The notes beneath the pieces are model-generated. The model was not told the origin of the DNA. It saw nothing but the letters and a program-made list of their open reading frames with translations, and did not search any database. This document shows, one piece after another, positions 1 through 5,091 of a stretch of 5,866 nt of DNA; the stretch's first letter is position 1; each line of letters opens with the position of its first letter. Source of the DNA: Candidatus Omnitrophota bacterium (GTDB lineage: Bacteria; Omnitrophota; Gorgyraeia; JABMRN01). The position numbers and the translations under genes were made by a program. The DNA is taken from assembly GCA_028702395.1 (NCBI GenBank), contig JAQVOV010000102.1:1-5866 (forward strand). Reading direction: 5' to 3'.

Positions 1-1663
1 ATCCTGCATCAGGTCTTATTTGTCTTATGTTTTTAATGAATGTTGCCCAAAACTCTTCTTGAAAAACTTCATCAACCTCAGATCGTCTATTACTATACCA
101 ATTATCTATCATGACCTTTTTTAATGGTGCTAGAGGAGTGTCTAATCTAAACCCGTCAAATCCTAAATTTATCCAGTATTTTCCTACATCATGTAAATAT
201 TGTATAACCTCTTGGTTTAAATAATCAAACTGCACAAGACCTTTCCATTGATACCCTTCTTTTTTATTATCAGTAGCATCCACAAAATTACCTTGTTCAT
301 CTTTCAAGAACCATTCAGGATGATTTTTAACAAGCAAACTGTGCATTGACACATGATTCGGAATAAAATCAATAATAACCTTAATACCATGTTCATGAGC
401 GCATTTAATAAGCTCCTGCAGATCCTCCATTGTTCCATAGCGATCTTCTATCGCCATAGGATCCAAAACTTCAAAAGGCGTAGTTGCTCCAAAGTTTTGC
501 ATAGCTCCGGTAAGCCATAAGGTCCCAATATTCTTTTGTGCCAATATGGGAATATCTTTTGTTACTGCCTTATAGATCTTCTTTTGTAAAACTGAATACA
601 CATAGTCTTTTAACATCACCTGATATATTGGTTTTTCTTCAATCCAATGACTAGGTTTATCCTCTTTAGCTTTACCTAAAACAGGTTGTTCTTGAATTTC
701 TTTTGCTGGTAACTTAAATTGTACCTCTGCACAAAAACCTTGAGAAAAATCAGTATCACTTATTTCCCCTATAACTTTACCATCCTTGTCCTTATCAATA
801 CCTACGATATCTGCTCTTTTTCCTTGGGATTTAAAATAAAGCTGTGGATTTTCAGGTCCGCAAAACAAAAACTGATTGATCAAAAAAAGCCCCCTGCCAC
901 TACCTTTTTCTAGATTCTCATGATCAATAGAGGAATTTATCCTAGACAAAAGACCTTTTCGTAAAGATGTATCATGTATTTGAGTTCCTCCGCCATTATC
1001 ATGAACAAAAAAACTTAGATATTTACCATCCTTTTTTTGAACAACTTCAACAGACAGAAAACCAAAAACATTTTCAACATCTTCCGCAATATTATCTCTG
1101 CCATGTTTTACTATGTTAGGTAAAAACTCTTCGAATATGAACATAATAAGAAAATCTATTTCCGCAACATTTCCAATGCTCTGAAGTTTCTTAAGAACTT
1201 CTGCTCTAAAAGGCTCAAACAATGATGCCTGCTCACTATAGTCCCCTTTAGGACATTGAACAAGAAGCGTTCCTAGGTTTGTGTCACTTGCATTTATTAA
1301 TAAGGTAAAAACCTTTGCTGCTTCTAGATCTCTATCATTGACTGCTTCAATAAGTTTCATTTTTATAAAACCATGATTAGCGATCTGTTTATACAAAGGG
1401 TGGTCAAACAAAGCTAAGCAATAGTTTTTAATGGTATTGGCATCGTACCCTTTTGTTATTCCATCTTTTATTGTTTTATCTATTAATGCTGTAAAAACTT
1501 GTTTTTGTGCTTTACCATTACTCGATGAAAAAGCACTTTGAACTGATAATGTATTATTGTGAATTGGCTGGGCATAGGAGTACGACATTTCTGTCAAAAG
1601 AAATGCAAAAACAAGAAAAATTGATACTATCTTGTATATGAAATTATATACTTTTTGACCCAT
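1..1663 (-). CDS. Exported GHKL-ATPase / GH13 alpha-amylase-family fusion protein (3' end beyond window)
   Basis: The frame stays open from ATG at 1663 to the left edge, giving 554 visible residues, so the C-terminus is missing. Residues 1-31 look like a signal peptide: basic start, hydrophobic core about 11-23, and likely cleavage after SYSYA. Residues 50-165 are a mostly helical region I do not recognise. Residues about 170-318 resemble a GHKL ATPase: N-box EEFLPNIVKHG (178-188, with N183 and H187), G1 box HDNGGG (221-226) and G2 box GSGRGL (254-259). Residues about 345 onward are a GH13 barrel: region I IIDFIPNH (430-437) and region II GFDGFRLDTP (501-510), with D508 as the expected nucleophile. 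The acid/base Glu and third Asp lie outside the window. GH13 enzymes act on alpha-glucans; the exact reaction cannot be told. An in-frame TAA lies just upstream, so ATG 1663 is the furthest possible start. No clear Shine-Dalgarno is visible. An alternative is a start at M26, which would remove the signal peptide. Confidence 0.85.
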   Translation of the reverse strand, partial: MGQKVYNFIYKIVSIFLVFAFLLTEMSYSYAQPIHNNTLSVQSAFSSSNGKAQKQVFTALIDKTIKDGITKGYDANTIKNYCLALFDHPLYKQIANHGFIKMKLIEAVNDRDLEAAKVFTLLINASDTNLGTLLVQCPKGDYSEQASLFEPFRAEVLKKLQSIGNVAEIDFLIMFIFEEFLPNIVKHGRDNIAEDVENVFGFLSVEVVQKKDGKYLSFFVHDNGGGTQIHDTSLRKGLLSRINSSIDHENLEKGSGRGLFLINQFLFCGPENPQLYFKSQGKRADIVGIDKDKDGKVIGEISDTDFSQGFCAEVQFKLPAKEIQEQPVLGKAKEDKPSHWIEEKPIYQVMLKDYVYSVLQKKIYKAVTKDIPILAQKNIGTLWLTGAMQNFGATTPFEVLDPMAIEDRYGTMEDLQELIKCAHEHGIKVIIDFIPNHVSMHSLLVKNHPEWFLKDEQGNFVDATDNKKEGYQWKGLVQFDYLNQEVIQYLHDVGKYWINLGFDGFRLDTPLAPLKKVMIDNWYSNRRSEVDEVFQEEFWATFIKNIRQIRPDAG

Positions 1664-1667
1664 ATAT

Positions 1668-1706
1668 AATTTAAATATAGCATAAAATTTAAATAGATGT
1701 GTCACG
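1668..1706 (-). promoter_or_regulatory. Possible weak promoter for the GHKL/GH13 gene
   Basis: On the minus strand a GTGACA (one mismatch to TTGACA) is followed about 15 to 20 nt later by very AT-rich sequence containing TATGCT and TATATT, just before the ATG at 1663. The spacing is not ideal for either candidate -10 box. The leader would be very short and has no Shine-Dalgarno. This is a weak match in AT-rich DNA and may be chance. Confidence 0.2.
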
Positions 1707-1711
1707 GAAGT

Positions 1712-1744
1712 GTAAAAGTTCATCTTTCAAAGATGAACTTTTAC
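1712..1744. repeat. 33-nt palindrome (REP-like hairpin)
   Basis: Two perfect 16-nt arms, 1712-1727 and 1729-1744, surround a single C at 1728; the left arm begins GTAAAAGTTCATC. It lies about 50 nt upstream of the start of the GHKL/GH13 gene. There is no T-run on either side in the expected place, so it is not a standard terminator. Its form resembles REP palindromes mobilised by IS200-like (RAYT) transposases, but no such transposase is in the window. Confidence 0.85.
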
Positions 1745-1789
1745 CCTGAGCAAATGAACAAAAGTGAACGCGCCGAATGGGTAAAAGTT
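1736..1789. repeat. Nested inverted repeat sharing an arm with the palindrome
   Basis: AACTTTTACCC at 1736-1746 is matched in reverse complement by GGGTAAAAGTT at 1779-1789, 32 nt away. The left arm overlaps the right half of the 33-nt palindrome, so the GTAAAAGTT core occurs three times in about 78 nt in alternating orientation. This suggests that 1712-1789 is one composite element. Confidence 0.75.
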
Positions 1790-1813
1790 AGCCTTTAGCT
1801 GTTAGCCATTAGC
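1786..1813. repeat. Degenerate heptamer array, NNTTAGC type (4 units)
   Basis: Four consecutive seven-base units share the ending TTAGC (AGTTAGC, CTTTAGC, TGTTAGC, CATTAGC). The first unit overlaps the end of the nested inverted repeat. It belongs to the seven-base-period sequence seen in every gap of this window. Confidence 0.75.
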
Positions 1814-1867
1814 CTGTTGGATGGCTGAATTTGATATGGGTTTATACAATATCTTAAGGGGTTTTGC

Positions 1868-1895
1868 CACGAGCTACGAGCCTCGCGCTACGCGC
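1868..1895. repeat. Degenerate heptamer array, NACGAGC type (4 units)
   Basis: Four consecutive units: CACGAGC, TACGAGC, CTCGCGC, TACGCGC. The block is GC-rich compared with the genes. The same heptamer theme appears in the opposite orientation at 1991-2018, so the two blocks could partly pair. Confidence 0.75.
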
Positions 1896-1915
1896 TATTG
1901 GAACGTCCTTAACTG

Positions 1916-1950
1916 TGCTCCGAGCCGCGAGACACGAGCTTCGGGCTTGT
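1916..1950. repeat. Degenerate heptamer array (about 5 units)
   Basis: Units in register are TGCTCCG, AGCCGCG, AGACACG, AGCTTCG and GGCTTGT. They are loosely conserved around an AGCNNCG theme. The block lies between the two opposed arrays at 1868-1895 and 1991-2018. Confidence 0.55.
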
Positions 1951-1990
1951 GAGTGAAACTCATTAAATACTTTTTTTATAACAATCATTA

Positions 1991-2018
1991 AGCTCGTGGC
2001 GCGTAGCTCGAAGCACGC
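1991..2018. repeat. Degenerate heptamer array, opposite orientation (4 units)
   Basis: Units are AGCTCGT, GGCGCGT, AGCTCGA and AGCACGC. Read in reverse complement they give GAGC- and CGCGC-containing units of the same kind as the array at 1868-1895; for example CGAGCTACG occurs there and CGTAGCTCG here. Confidence 0.7.
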
Positions 2019-2064
2019 AACAATCTCGCTTACCAAGCCCTATTAAGCTTCTGGCTTCTAACAT

Positions 2065-2457
2065 CTAATTACCCGAATACTCAGCCTCTACAGTTGTTGA
2101 GATACCGCCTCTTGTGTTAAATGTCGTACGAACTTTAGCCCATTTTGGGTTAGCACTTCTTACAACATCTTCAAGCAGGCGATTAGTGAAATGCTCATGG
2201 AAAATACCAACAGTTCTATAAGAATACAAGTATTCTTTGAAGGATTTAAGTTCAACGCAAACCTTTGCAGGTTTATATTGCAAACAAATAACAGCAAAAT
2301 CAGGTAATCCTGTTTTTGGACAAACACATGTAAATTCCGAAGTTTCAATATTTATGATATATTCCTTATCATCATATTTATTTGCAAAAGTATCTATTTT
2401 AGGCGTTTTCATTTTCCTGATATGTTCTTGTAAGCCTTTGTATGTTTTCTTTTTCAT
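2065..2457 (-). CDS. queF: NADPH-dependent 7-cyano-7-deazaguanine (preQ0) reductase QueF
   Basis: QueF reduces the nitrile of preQ0 to the aminomethyl group of preQ1 with NADPH, in the cytoplasm, as the last step before insertion into tRNA. The 130-residue protein carries the family core. FTCVCPKTGLPDF (42-54) supplies catalytic Cys46, which forms the thioimide with preQ0, and Asp53. ELKSFKEYLYSYR (69-81) is the QueF motif thought to bind NADPH, and GIFHEH (84-89) holds the conserved His-Glu pair. The C-terminus ends soon after FNTRGGIS. The length fits the short, single-domain (YkvM-like) subfamily rather than the longer two-module E. coli type. The start is firm: AAAGGAGG lies just upstream. 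It follows queE by a 152-nt repeat-rich gap and completes the preQ1 genes in this cluster. Confidence 0.95.
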   Translation of the reverse strand: MKKKTYKGLQEHIRKMKTPKIDTFANKYDDKEYIINIETSEFTCVCPKTGLPDFAVICLQYKPAKVCVELKSFKEYLYSYRTVGIFHEHFTNRLLEDVVRSANPKWAKVRTTFNTRGGISTTVEAEYSGN

Positions 2458-2461
2458 TGAT

Positions 2462-2469
2462 CCTCCTTT
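2462..2469 (-). promoter_or_regulatory. Strong Shine-Dalgarno for queF
   Basis: The minus strand reads AAAGGAGG, then ATCA, then the ATG of queF at 2457. This is the best ribosome binding site in the window and fixes the queF start. It is the only que gene other than queC that does not overlap its upstream neighbour, so it cannot rely on translational coupling. Confidence 0.85.
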
Positions 2470-2477
2470 ATGGCATT

Positions 2478-2596
2478 TAGCTATCAGCCTTCAGCCGTCA
2501 GCTTTCAGCTATTTGATCGTTCTTGAATCGGTTTTTAAAAACTACATTCAGAACCTTTCCAAATGCTGACAGCTGATAGCTGAGAGCTGACAGCTA
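2478..2596. repeat. Paired inverted heptamer arrays (32-nt arms) between queE and queF
   Basis: The left arm, 2478-2509, is a run of seven-base units of TCAGC type (ATCAGCC, TTCAGCC, GTCAGCT, TTCAGCT). The right arm, 2565-2596, has units of AGCTGA type (AGCTGAC, AGCTGAT, AGCTGAG, AGCTGAC). The arms match as reverse complements at 26 of 32 positions. In the minus-strand transcript three more positions become G-U pairs. The 55-nt loop has its own smaller inverted repeat: GTTCTTGAAT near 2519 against ATTCAGAAC near 2546, around the palindrome GTTTTTAAAAAC at 2531-2542. A long stem could therefore form in the mRNA between queE and queF. Its effect is unknown. Confidence 0.8.
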
Positions 2597-2609
2597 ACTC
2601 CTATTAACT

Positions 2610-3287
2610 CTATTTAATTCCCCACACCTTATGCATCTGAGGAATAATATTAACATTGCATAAATATGGTTTTAACATTTTTTTATATTTTTTTTGCCTA
2701 ATAGTTATTTCTCCGGCATACCCTAACGAAGAAACAGGTTGAATAATTGTTTCTATGTGTTTATCAACCTTGGAGATTAACTCACCTGCTTTTTTAATAT
2801 CCTCTAGGTCTGTTTCTTCAGATGTCACTAACTTACAAAAAACATACTTTTTTACTGCAATTCTTAAAAAGTTCAGATGATCTGTCCAACATTCAGGTCG
2901 TTTCATGACACTTGGCAATTTTATGTCCATTGCTATTATATCAACAAACTCTATTACTCTTTCTAGTTCCTTATAAAGCAAACCGTTGGTCTCCAAATAT
3001 ACTTCATATTCAGCAGCCTTTAATTCAGGCAGGAATTTCTCCAAAAAAGAAACTTGTTCAAGTGGTTCCCCACCTGTTATAGATACTGAATCAACTTCTT
3101 CCTTGAACGAGAGAACCTTTTTCAAAAGCTCATCAACTGAATATTGTGTAAATACTGTTGTATCAGTATCACAATATATACAATCCAAAGAACAACCTGC
3201 AAACCTAATAAATATCTGGTCAATACCAATAAAAGGTCCTTCTCCCTGTTTAGAAAGAAAAACCTCTGAGATACGTGCTTTTAACAT
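2610..3287 (-). CDS. queE: 7-carboxy-7-deazaguanine synthase QueE (radical SAM)
   Basis: QueE converts 6-carboxy-5,6,7,8-tetrahydropterin to 7-carboxy-7-deazaguanine using S-adenosylmethionine and a 4Fe-4S cluster. The radical SAM signature is clear: C32, C36 and C39 within GCSLDCIYCD, which is the standard CX3CX2C spacing. Upstream is SKQGEGPFIG (12-21), typical of QueE. SITGGEPL (69-76) is the SAM-binding GGE motif, and MDIKLPS (120-126) and the C-terminal PQMHKVWG (216-223) also fit the family. The 225-residue length is normal. The ATG lies inside the end of queC: the genes overlap by 7 nt, and AAGGA at 3297-3301 is 9 nt upstream, so translation is probably coupled. It is followed by the repeat-rich gap before queF. 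Confidence 0.96.
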   Translation of the reverse strand: MLKARISEVFLSKQGEGPFIGIDQIFIRFAGCSLDCIYCDTDTTVFTQYSVDELLKKVLSFKEEVDSVSITGGEPLEQVSFLEKFLPELKAAEYEVYLETNGLLYKELERVIEFVDIIAMDIKLPSVMKRPECWTDHLNFLRIAVKKYVFCKLVTSEETDLEDIKKAGELISKVDKHIETIIQPVSSLGYAGEITIRQKKYKKMLKPYLCNVNIIPQMHKVWGIK

Positions 3288-3988
3288 AAAATAGGATCCT
3301 TCAATCCTAAAGATTCAAATCCTTTCATTCTATAATAACAGGAATCACATTTCAAACAAGGCTTCTTCTTTCCCTGATAACATGACCAAGTAATGGCAAA
3401 TGGAACATTCAGCTTTGATCCGCATTTAATGATCTGTGTTTTATTCATATGCAGTATTGGTGTATATAATTTAATATTTTTACCTGACTTAGTCCCTTTA
3501 TTTTTCATTTCATTAAACGCATCAAAGAATTCTTTTCTGCAATCAGGATAACCCGAATAATCCTGACTATGCGCCCCTATAAAGATCGCATCTGCTTTTA
3601 TACTTTCGGCATATGAAAGAGCAAAAGACATAAAAACTATATTTCTTCCAGGAACATAGGTATTTGGTATCCCCTTTTGCCTTTTTTCAGGAACCTTTAG
3701 AGTTCTATCTAAAAGAGAACTGCCCATCCATGGCAAAGAGATCTTCATAACAATAGGCTCGCTCCCTGCTTTTTTTGCAACAGCTTTTGCACATCGCAGT
3801 TCCTTTGCATGCCTTTGACCATAATCAAAAACAAGAGGAAAACACTCAAACCCTTTATTCTTCGCTATATAAAGTGTTGTAGCTGAATCTATGCCTCCTG
3901 ATAAGAGAATGACTGCCTTCTTCGTATGTCGTATATCGCCCTGCCTAACGGCAGGCAGGTATGTCGTATGTCGTTTTGCTTTTATCAT
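3281..3988 (-). CDS. queC: 7-cyano-7-deazaguanine (preQ0) synthase QueC
   Basis: QueC uses ATP and ammonia to turn 7-carboxy-7-deazaguanine into preQ0. The ATP-binding PP-loop SGGIDS is at residues 30-35. FDYGQRHAKE (54-63), YVPGRNIVF (111-119) and YPDCRKEFFDAFN (147-159) match the family. Four cysteines near the C-terminus (C203, C211, C214, C217) form the usual zinc site. The 235-residue length is only slightly long, and the excess is at the N-terminus: QueC normally begins a few residues before the first beta strand (here KKAVILL, from 23), whereas this protein has 22 residues first. About residues 9-22 are encoded by a repeat (3923-3964). No ATG, GTG or TTG lies between 3988 and the PP-loop strand, so ATG 3988 is the likely start, supported by AGGA at 3993-3996. 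It overlaps queE by 7 nt. Confidence 0.95.
   Translation of the reverse strand: MIKAKRHTTYLPAVRQGDIRHTKKAVILLSGGIDSATTLYIAKNKGFECFPLVFDYGQRHAKELRCAKAVAKKAGSEPIVMKISLPWMGSSLLDRTLKVPEKRQKGIPNTYVPGRNIVFMSFALSYAESIKADAIFIGAHSQDYSGYPDCRKEFFDAFNEMKNKGTKSGKNIKLYTPILHMNKTQIIKCGSKLNVPFAITWSCYQGKKKPCLKCDSCYYRMKGFESLGLKDPILC
3923..3969. repeat. Repeat element inside the 5' end of queC
   Basis: An 11-nt direct repeat GTATGTCGTAT occurs at 3924-3934 and 3959-3969. Between the copies lies a GC-rich hairpin sequence with CCTGCC and GGCAGG arms around TAAC (from about 3939). The right copy continues as a partial seven-base tandem (GTATGTC, GTATGTC). Removing 42 nt (3923-3964) would leave queC in frame with an N-terminus MIKAKRHTKKAVILL, so the element adds 14 codons without a frameshift. 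The ancestral state is inferred, not seen. Confidence 0.7.
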
Positions 3989-3992
3989 TTTT

Positions 3993-3996
3993 TCCT
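3993..3996 (-). promoter_or_regulatory. Shine-Dalgarno for queC
   Basis: AGGA followed by four A residues precedes the ATG at 3988 on the minus strand. The spacing is short, but no alternative start codon with a site exists further in. It supports translation of the repeat-encoded N-terminal extension. Confidence 0.5.
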
Positions 3997-4015
3997 GAAC
4001 TTTTGTAATATTTTC

Positions 4016-4046
4016 TGACCTCTGGCTACTGTCTTCTGGCCTCTGG
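4016..4046. repeat. Degenerate heptamer array, TGNCNNC type (4 units)
   Basis: Units TGACCTC, TGGCTAC, TGTCTTC and TGGCCTC, then a partial TGG, lie just upstream of queC. They follow the seven-base period seen in the other gaps, with their own consensus. Confidence 0.7.
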
Positions 4047-4102
4047 ATTACAGTGTCATATTTGTCTATTGTTCCTTCGAAACTCTTTTAGGCCCTTCCA
4101 CT

Positions 4103-4130
4103 AGCTCGCTGCTCACAGCTCGTGGCTCAA
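4103..4130. repeat. Degenerate heptamer array, NGCTCNN type (4 units)
   Basis: Units are AGCTCGC, TGCTCAC, AGCTCGT and GGCTCAA. They resemble the AGCTCGT units at 1991-2018 in another gap, so related repeat types occur at separate places in the window. Confidence 0.7.
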
Positions 4131-4180
4131 TCCAGAACCTTCTAATAGCTGATAGCTGAAGGCTAATAGCTGACGGCTAA
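4130..4180. repeat. Composite repeat: CAGAACCTT motif followed by TAGCTGA heptamers (5 units)
   Basis: ATCCAGAACCTT (4130-4141) is followed by TAGCTGA, TAGCTGA, AGGCTAA, TAGCTGA and CGGCTAA (4146-4180). The same order is seen between queE and queF: ATTCAGAACCTT (2546-2557), then AGCTGA-type heptamers (2565-2596). The 12-nt lead differs by one base. This points to related copies of one composite element. Confidence 0.7.
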
Positions 4181-4207
4181 CATGCTTTCACCTTTTACCT
4201 TAATTTT

Positions 4208-4564
4208 CTATCTCTCATAACTCGCGCAAGAAGTATCTGTCTCCCATACATTAATTTTTTTTAAATTCTTTATTTTTTGAGAAAGGCTATCAAAAATATA
4301 TTTTGCAATATTTTCTGAAGTGGGATTGATCTCTGTAAAAGGAGAGAGTTCATTAAGATATGTATGATCTAATTTATCTAATATTTCAAATAAAAATTTC
4401 TTAACAACTTTAAAGTCTACAACCATGCCTAAATTATCTAAAGTTTCAGAACCAACAAAAGCTTCGACTTTCCAATTATGACCATGCAGATTCTCACAAG
4501 CTCCTTCATATCCGCGCAAATTATGCGCTCCGTTAAAATCACTTATTATTTTTACTGTATACAT
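4208..4564 (-). CDS. queD: 6-carboxy-5,6,7,8-tetrahydropterin synthase QueD
   Basis: QueD converts 7,8-dihydroneopterin triphosphate, made from GTP by FolE (not in this window), to 6-carboxytetrahydropterin, the first dedicated step of preQ1 synthesis. The zinc ligands are H14 (FNGAHNL) and H27 and H29 (NLHGHNW). Catalytic Cys23 lies in GACENLHGH, and D66-H67 in KLDHTYL complete the expected triad. PTSENIA (81-87) and VWET (106-109) provide the conserved acidic residues that bind the pterin ring. The CxxxHGH arrangement favours QueD over eukaryotic-type sepiapterin-forming enzymes. The 118-residue length is normal. The start overlaps the end of kdsC by 26 nt, with AGAGG at 4571-4575 six bases upstream, so it is probably translated from the same mRNA. 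It is followed by a 219-nt repeat-rich gap and then queC. Confidence 0.95.
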   Translation of the reverse strand: MYTVKIISDFNGAHNLRGYEGACENLHGHNWKVEAFVGSETLDNLGMVVDFKVVKKFLFEILDKLDHTYLNELSPFTEINPTSENIAKYIFDSLSQKIKNLKKINVWETDTSCASYER

Positions 4565-5069
4565 CCAATACCTCTTCCCATTTACCTTGAGTTTTTAAGA
4601 TCACCTCACAAACCTCTCGAACAGCACCATTTCCCCCTTCAGCTTGCGTAATATGATCTGCAACGGCCCTAACTTCTTCTCTTGCATTTTTTACTGCAAC
4701 TGCAAAACCCACTACTTTTAAAACAGAAATATCAATAATATCATCTCCGACAAAACATATTTCTTCTTCTGAAACTTTAAAAGTCTTTTTTATATCTTCT
4801 AGTACCTCTATTTTAAAATGATACCCTTGATAAACTTTTTCTATACCTAGATCTGCAGCTCTCTTTGTAACTATATTTGACTGTTTTGCCGTAAGTATGG
4901 CACATTTAAGTCCCTTACGTTGTGCAATAACGATTCCCAGCCCATCTGTAACATCAAAGCTTTTAAATTCATCGCCATTATTAGTATAATGAAGTTTCCC
5001 GTCTGTCATTACCCCATCTATATCAAGCAAAAGTAGTTTTACTTTTTTTGCTTTTTCTGTTATATCCAT
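4539..5069 (-). CDS. kdsC: 3-deoxy-D-manno-octulosonate 8-phosphate phosphatase KdsC
   Basis: KdsC removes the phosphate of Kdo-8-phosphate to give Kdo, which links lipid A to the LPS core; it acts in the cytoplasm as a tetramer. It is a small HAD-family hydrolase without a cap domain. Motif I is LDIDGVMTDG (15-24), with D16 as nucleophile and D18 as acid/base. Motif II is T60 in AILTAKQS, motif III is probably K86 in YQGYHFK, and motif IV is FVGDDIID (106-113). The C-terminal AEGGNGAVREVCE (143-155) is typical of KdsC, whose tail closes the active site of the neighbouring subunit. The 176-residue length is usual. AGGGAG precedes the ATG by a short spacer. It follows kdsD across a 231-nt gap and overlaps queD. 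A related phosphatase (such as KDN-9-P phosphatase) is possible, but the kdsD neighbour makes KdsC much more likely. Confidence 0.93.
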   Translation of the reverse strand: MDITEKAKKVKLLLLDIDGVMTDGKLHYTNNGDEFKSFDVTDGLGIVIAQRKGLKCAILTAKQSNIVTKRAADLGIEKVYQGYHFKIEVLEDIKKTFKVSEEEICFVGDDIIDISVLKVVGFAVAVKNAREEVRAVADHITQAEGGNGAVREVCEVILKTQGKWEEVLDVYSKNNK

Positions 5070-5091
5070 TATTTCTCCCTTTATAGGATGT

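Larger units (their letters stand above)
1664..2064. other. Gene-free, repeat-rich 401-nt interval
   Basis: This stretch separates queF from the GHKL/GH13 gene and holds no convincing gene. It contains an AT-rich leader next to the fusion gene, a 33-nt palindrome, a larger nested inverted repeat, and at least four blocks of degenerate seven-base repeats. The part from about 1866 to 2020 is visibly richer in G and C than the genes. Only short open frames cross it, and they run through the repeats, so I treat them as chance. I see no tRNA and no clear intrinsic terminator for queF. Confidence 0.75.

Noticed and set aside
719..913. 64-codon plus-strand open frame
   Set aside because: It is antisense to the GHKL domain of the fusion gene, and no family is recognisable.
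1933..1978. Intrinsic terminator on the plus strand (TGAGT-GAA-ACTCA then T-run)
   Set aside because: The stem is only 5 bp, the T-run is 8 nt away, and no plus-strand gene would use it.
1786..2018. CRISPR array
   Set aside because: Units are seven bases, tandem and degenerate, with no spacers of constant length and no cas gene.
1854..2036. 60-codon minus-strand open frame in the large gap
   Set aside because: It is made of the heptamer arrays and GC-rich repeats, has no ribosome binding site, and its protein shows no recognisable domain. Seven-base repeats cycle through all frames and can stay open by chance.
2510..2564. Possible preQ1 riboswitch on the minus strand before queF (contains AGGTTCTG and TTTTTAAAAACC)
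   Set aside because: The GGTTC and A-rich parts superficially recall class I preQ1 aptamers, but the required CCC core and P1 stem partner are absent, and the motif also heads repeats elsewhere in the window.
2237..2569. 110-codon plus-strand open frame
   Set aside because: It lies antisense over queF and the adjoining repeats; QueF has clear catalytic motifs on the other strand.
2986..3294. 102-codon plus-strand open frame
   Set aside because: It is antisense to queE, whose radical SAM motif is unambiguous.
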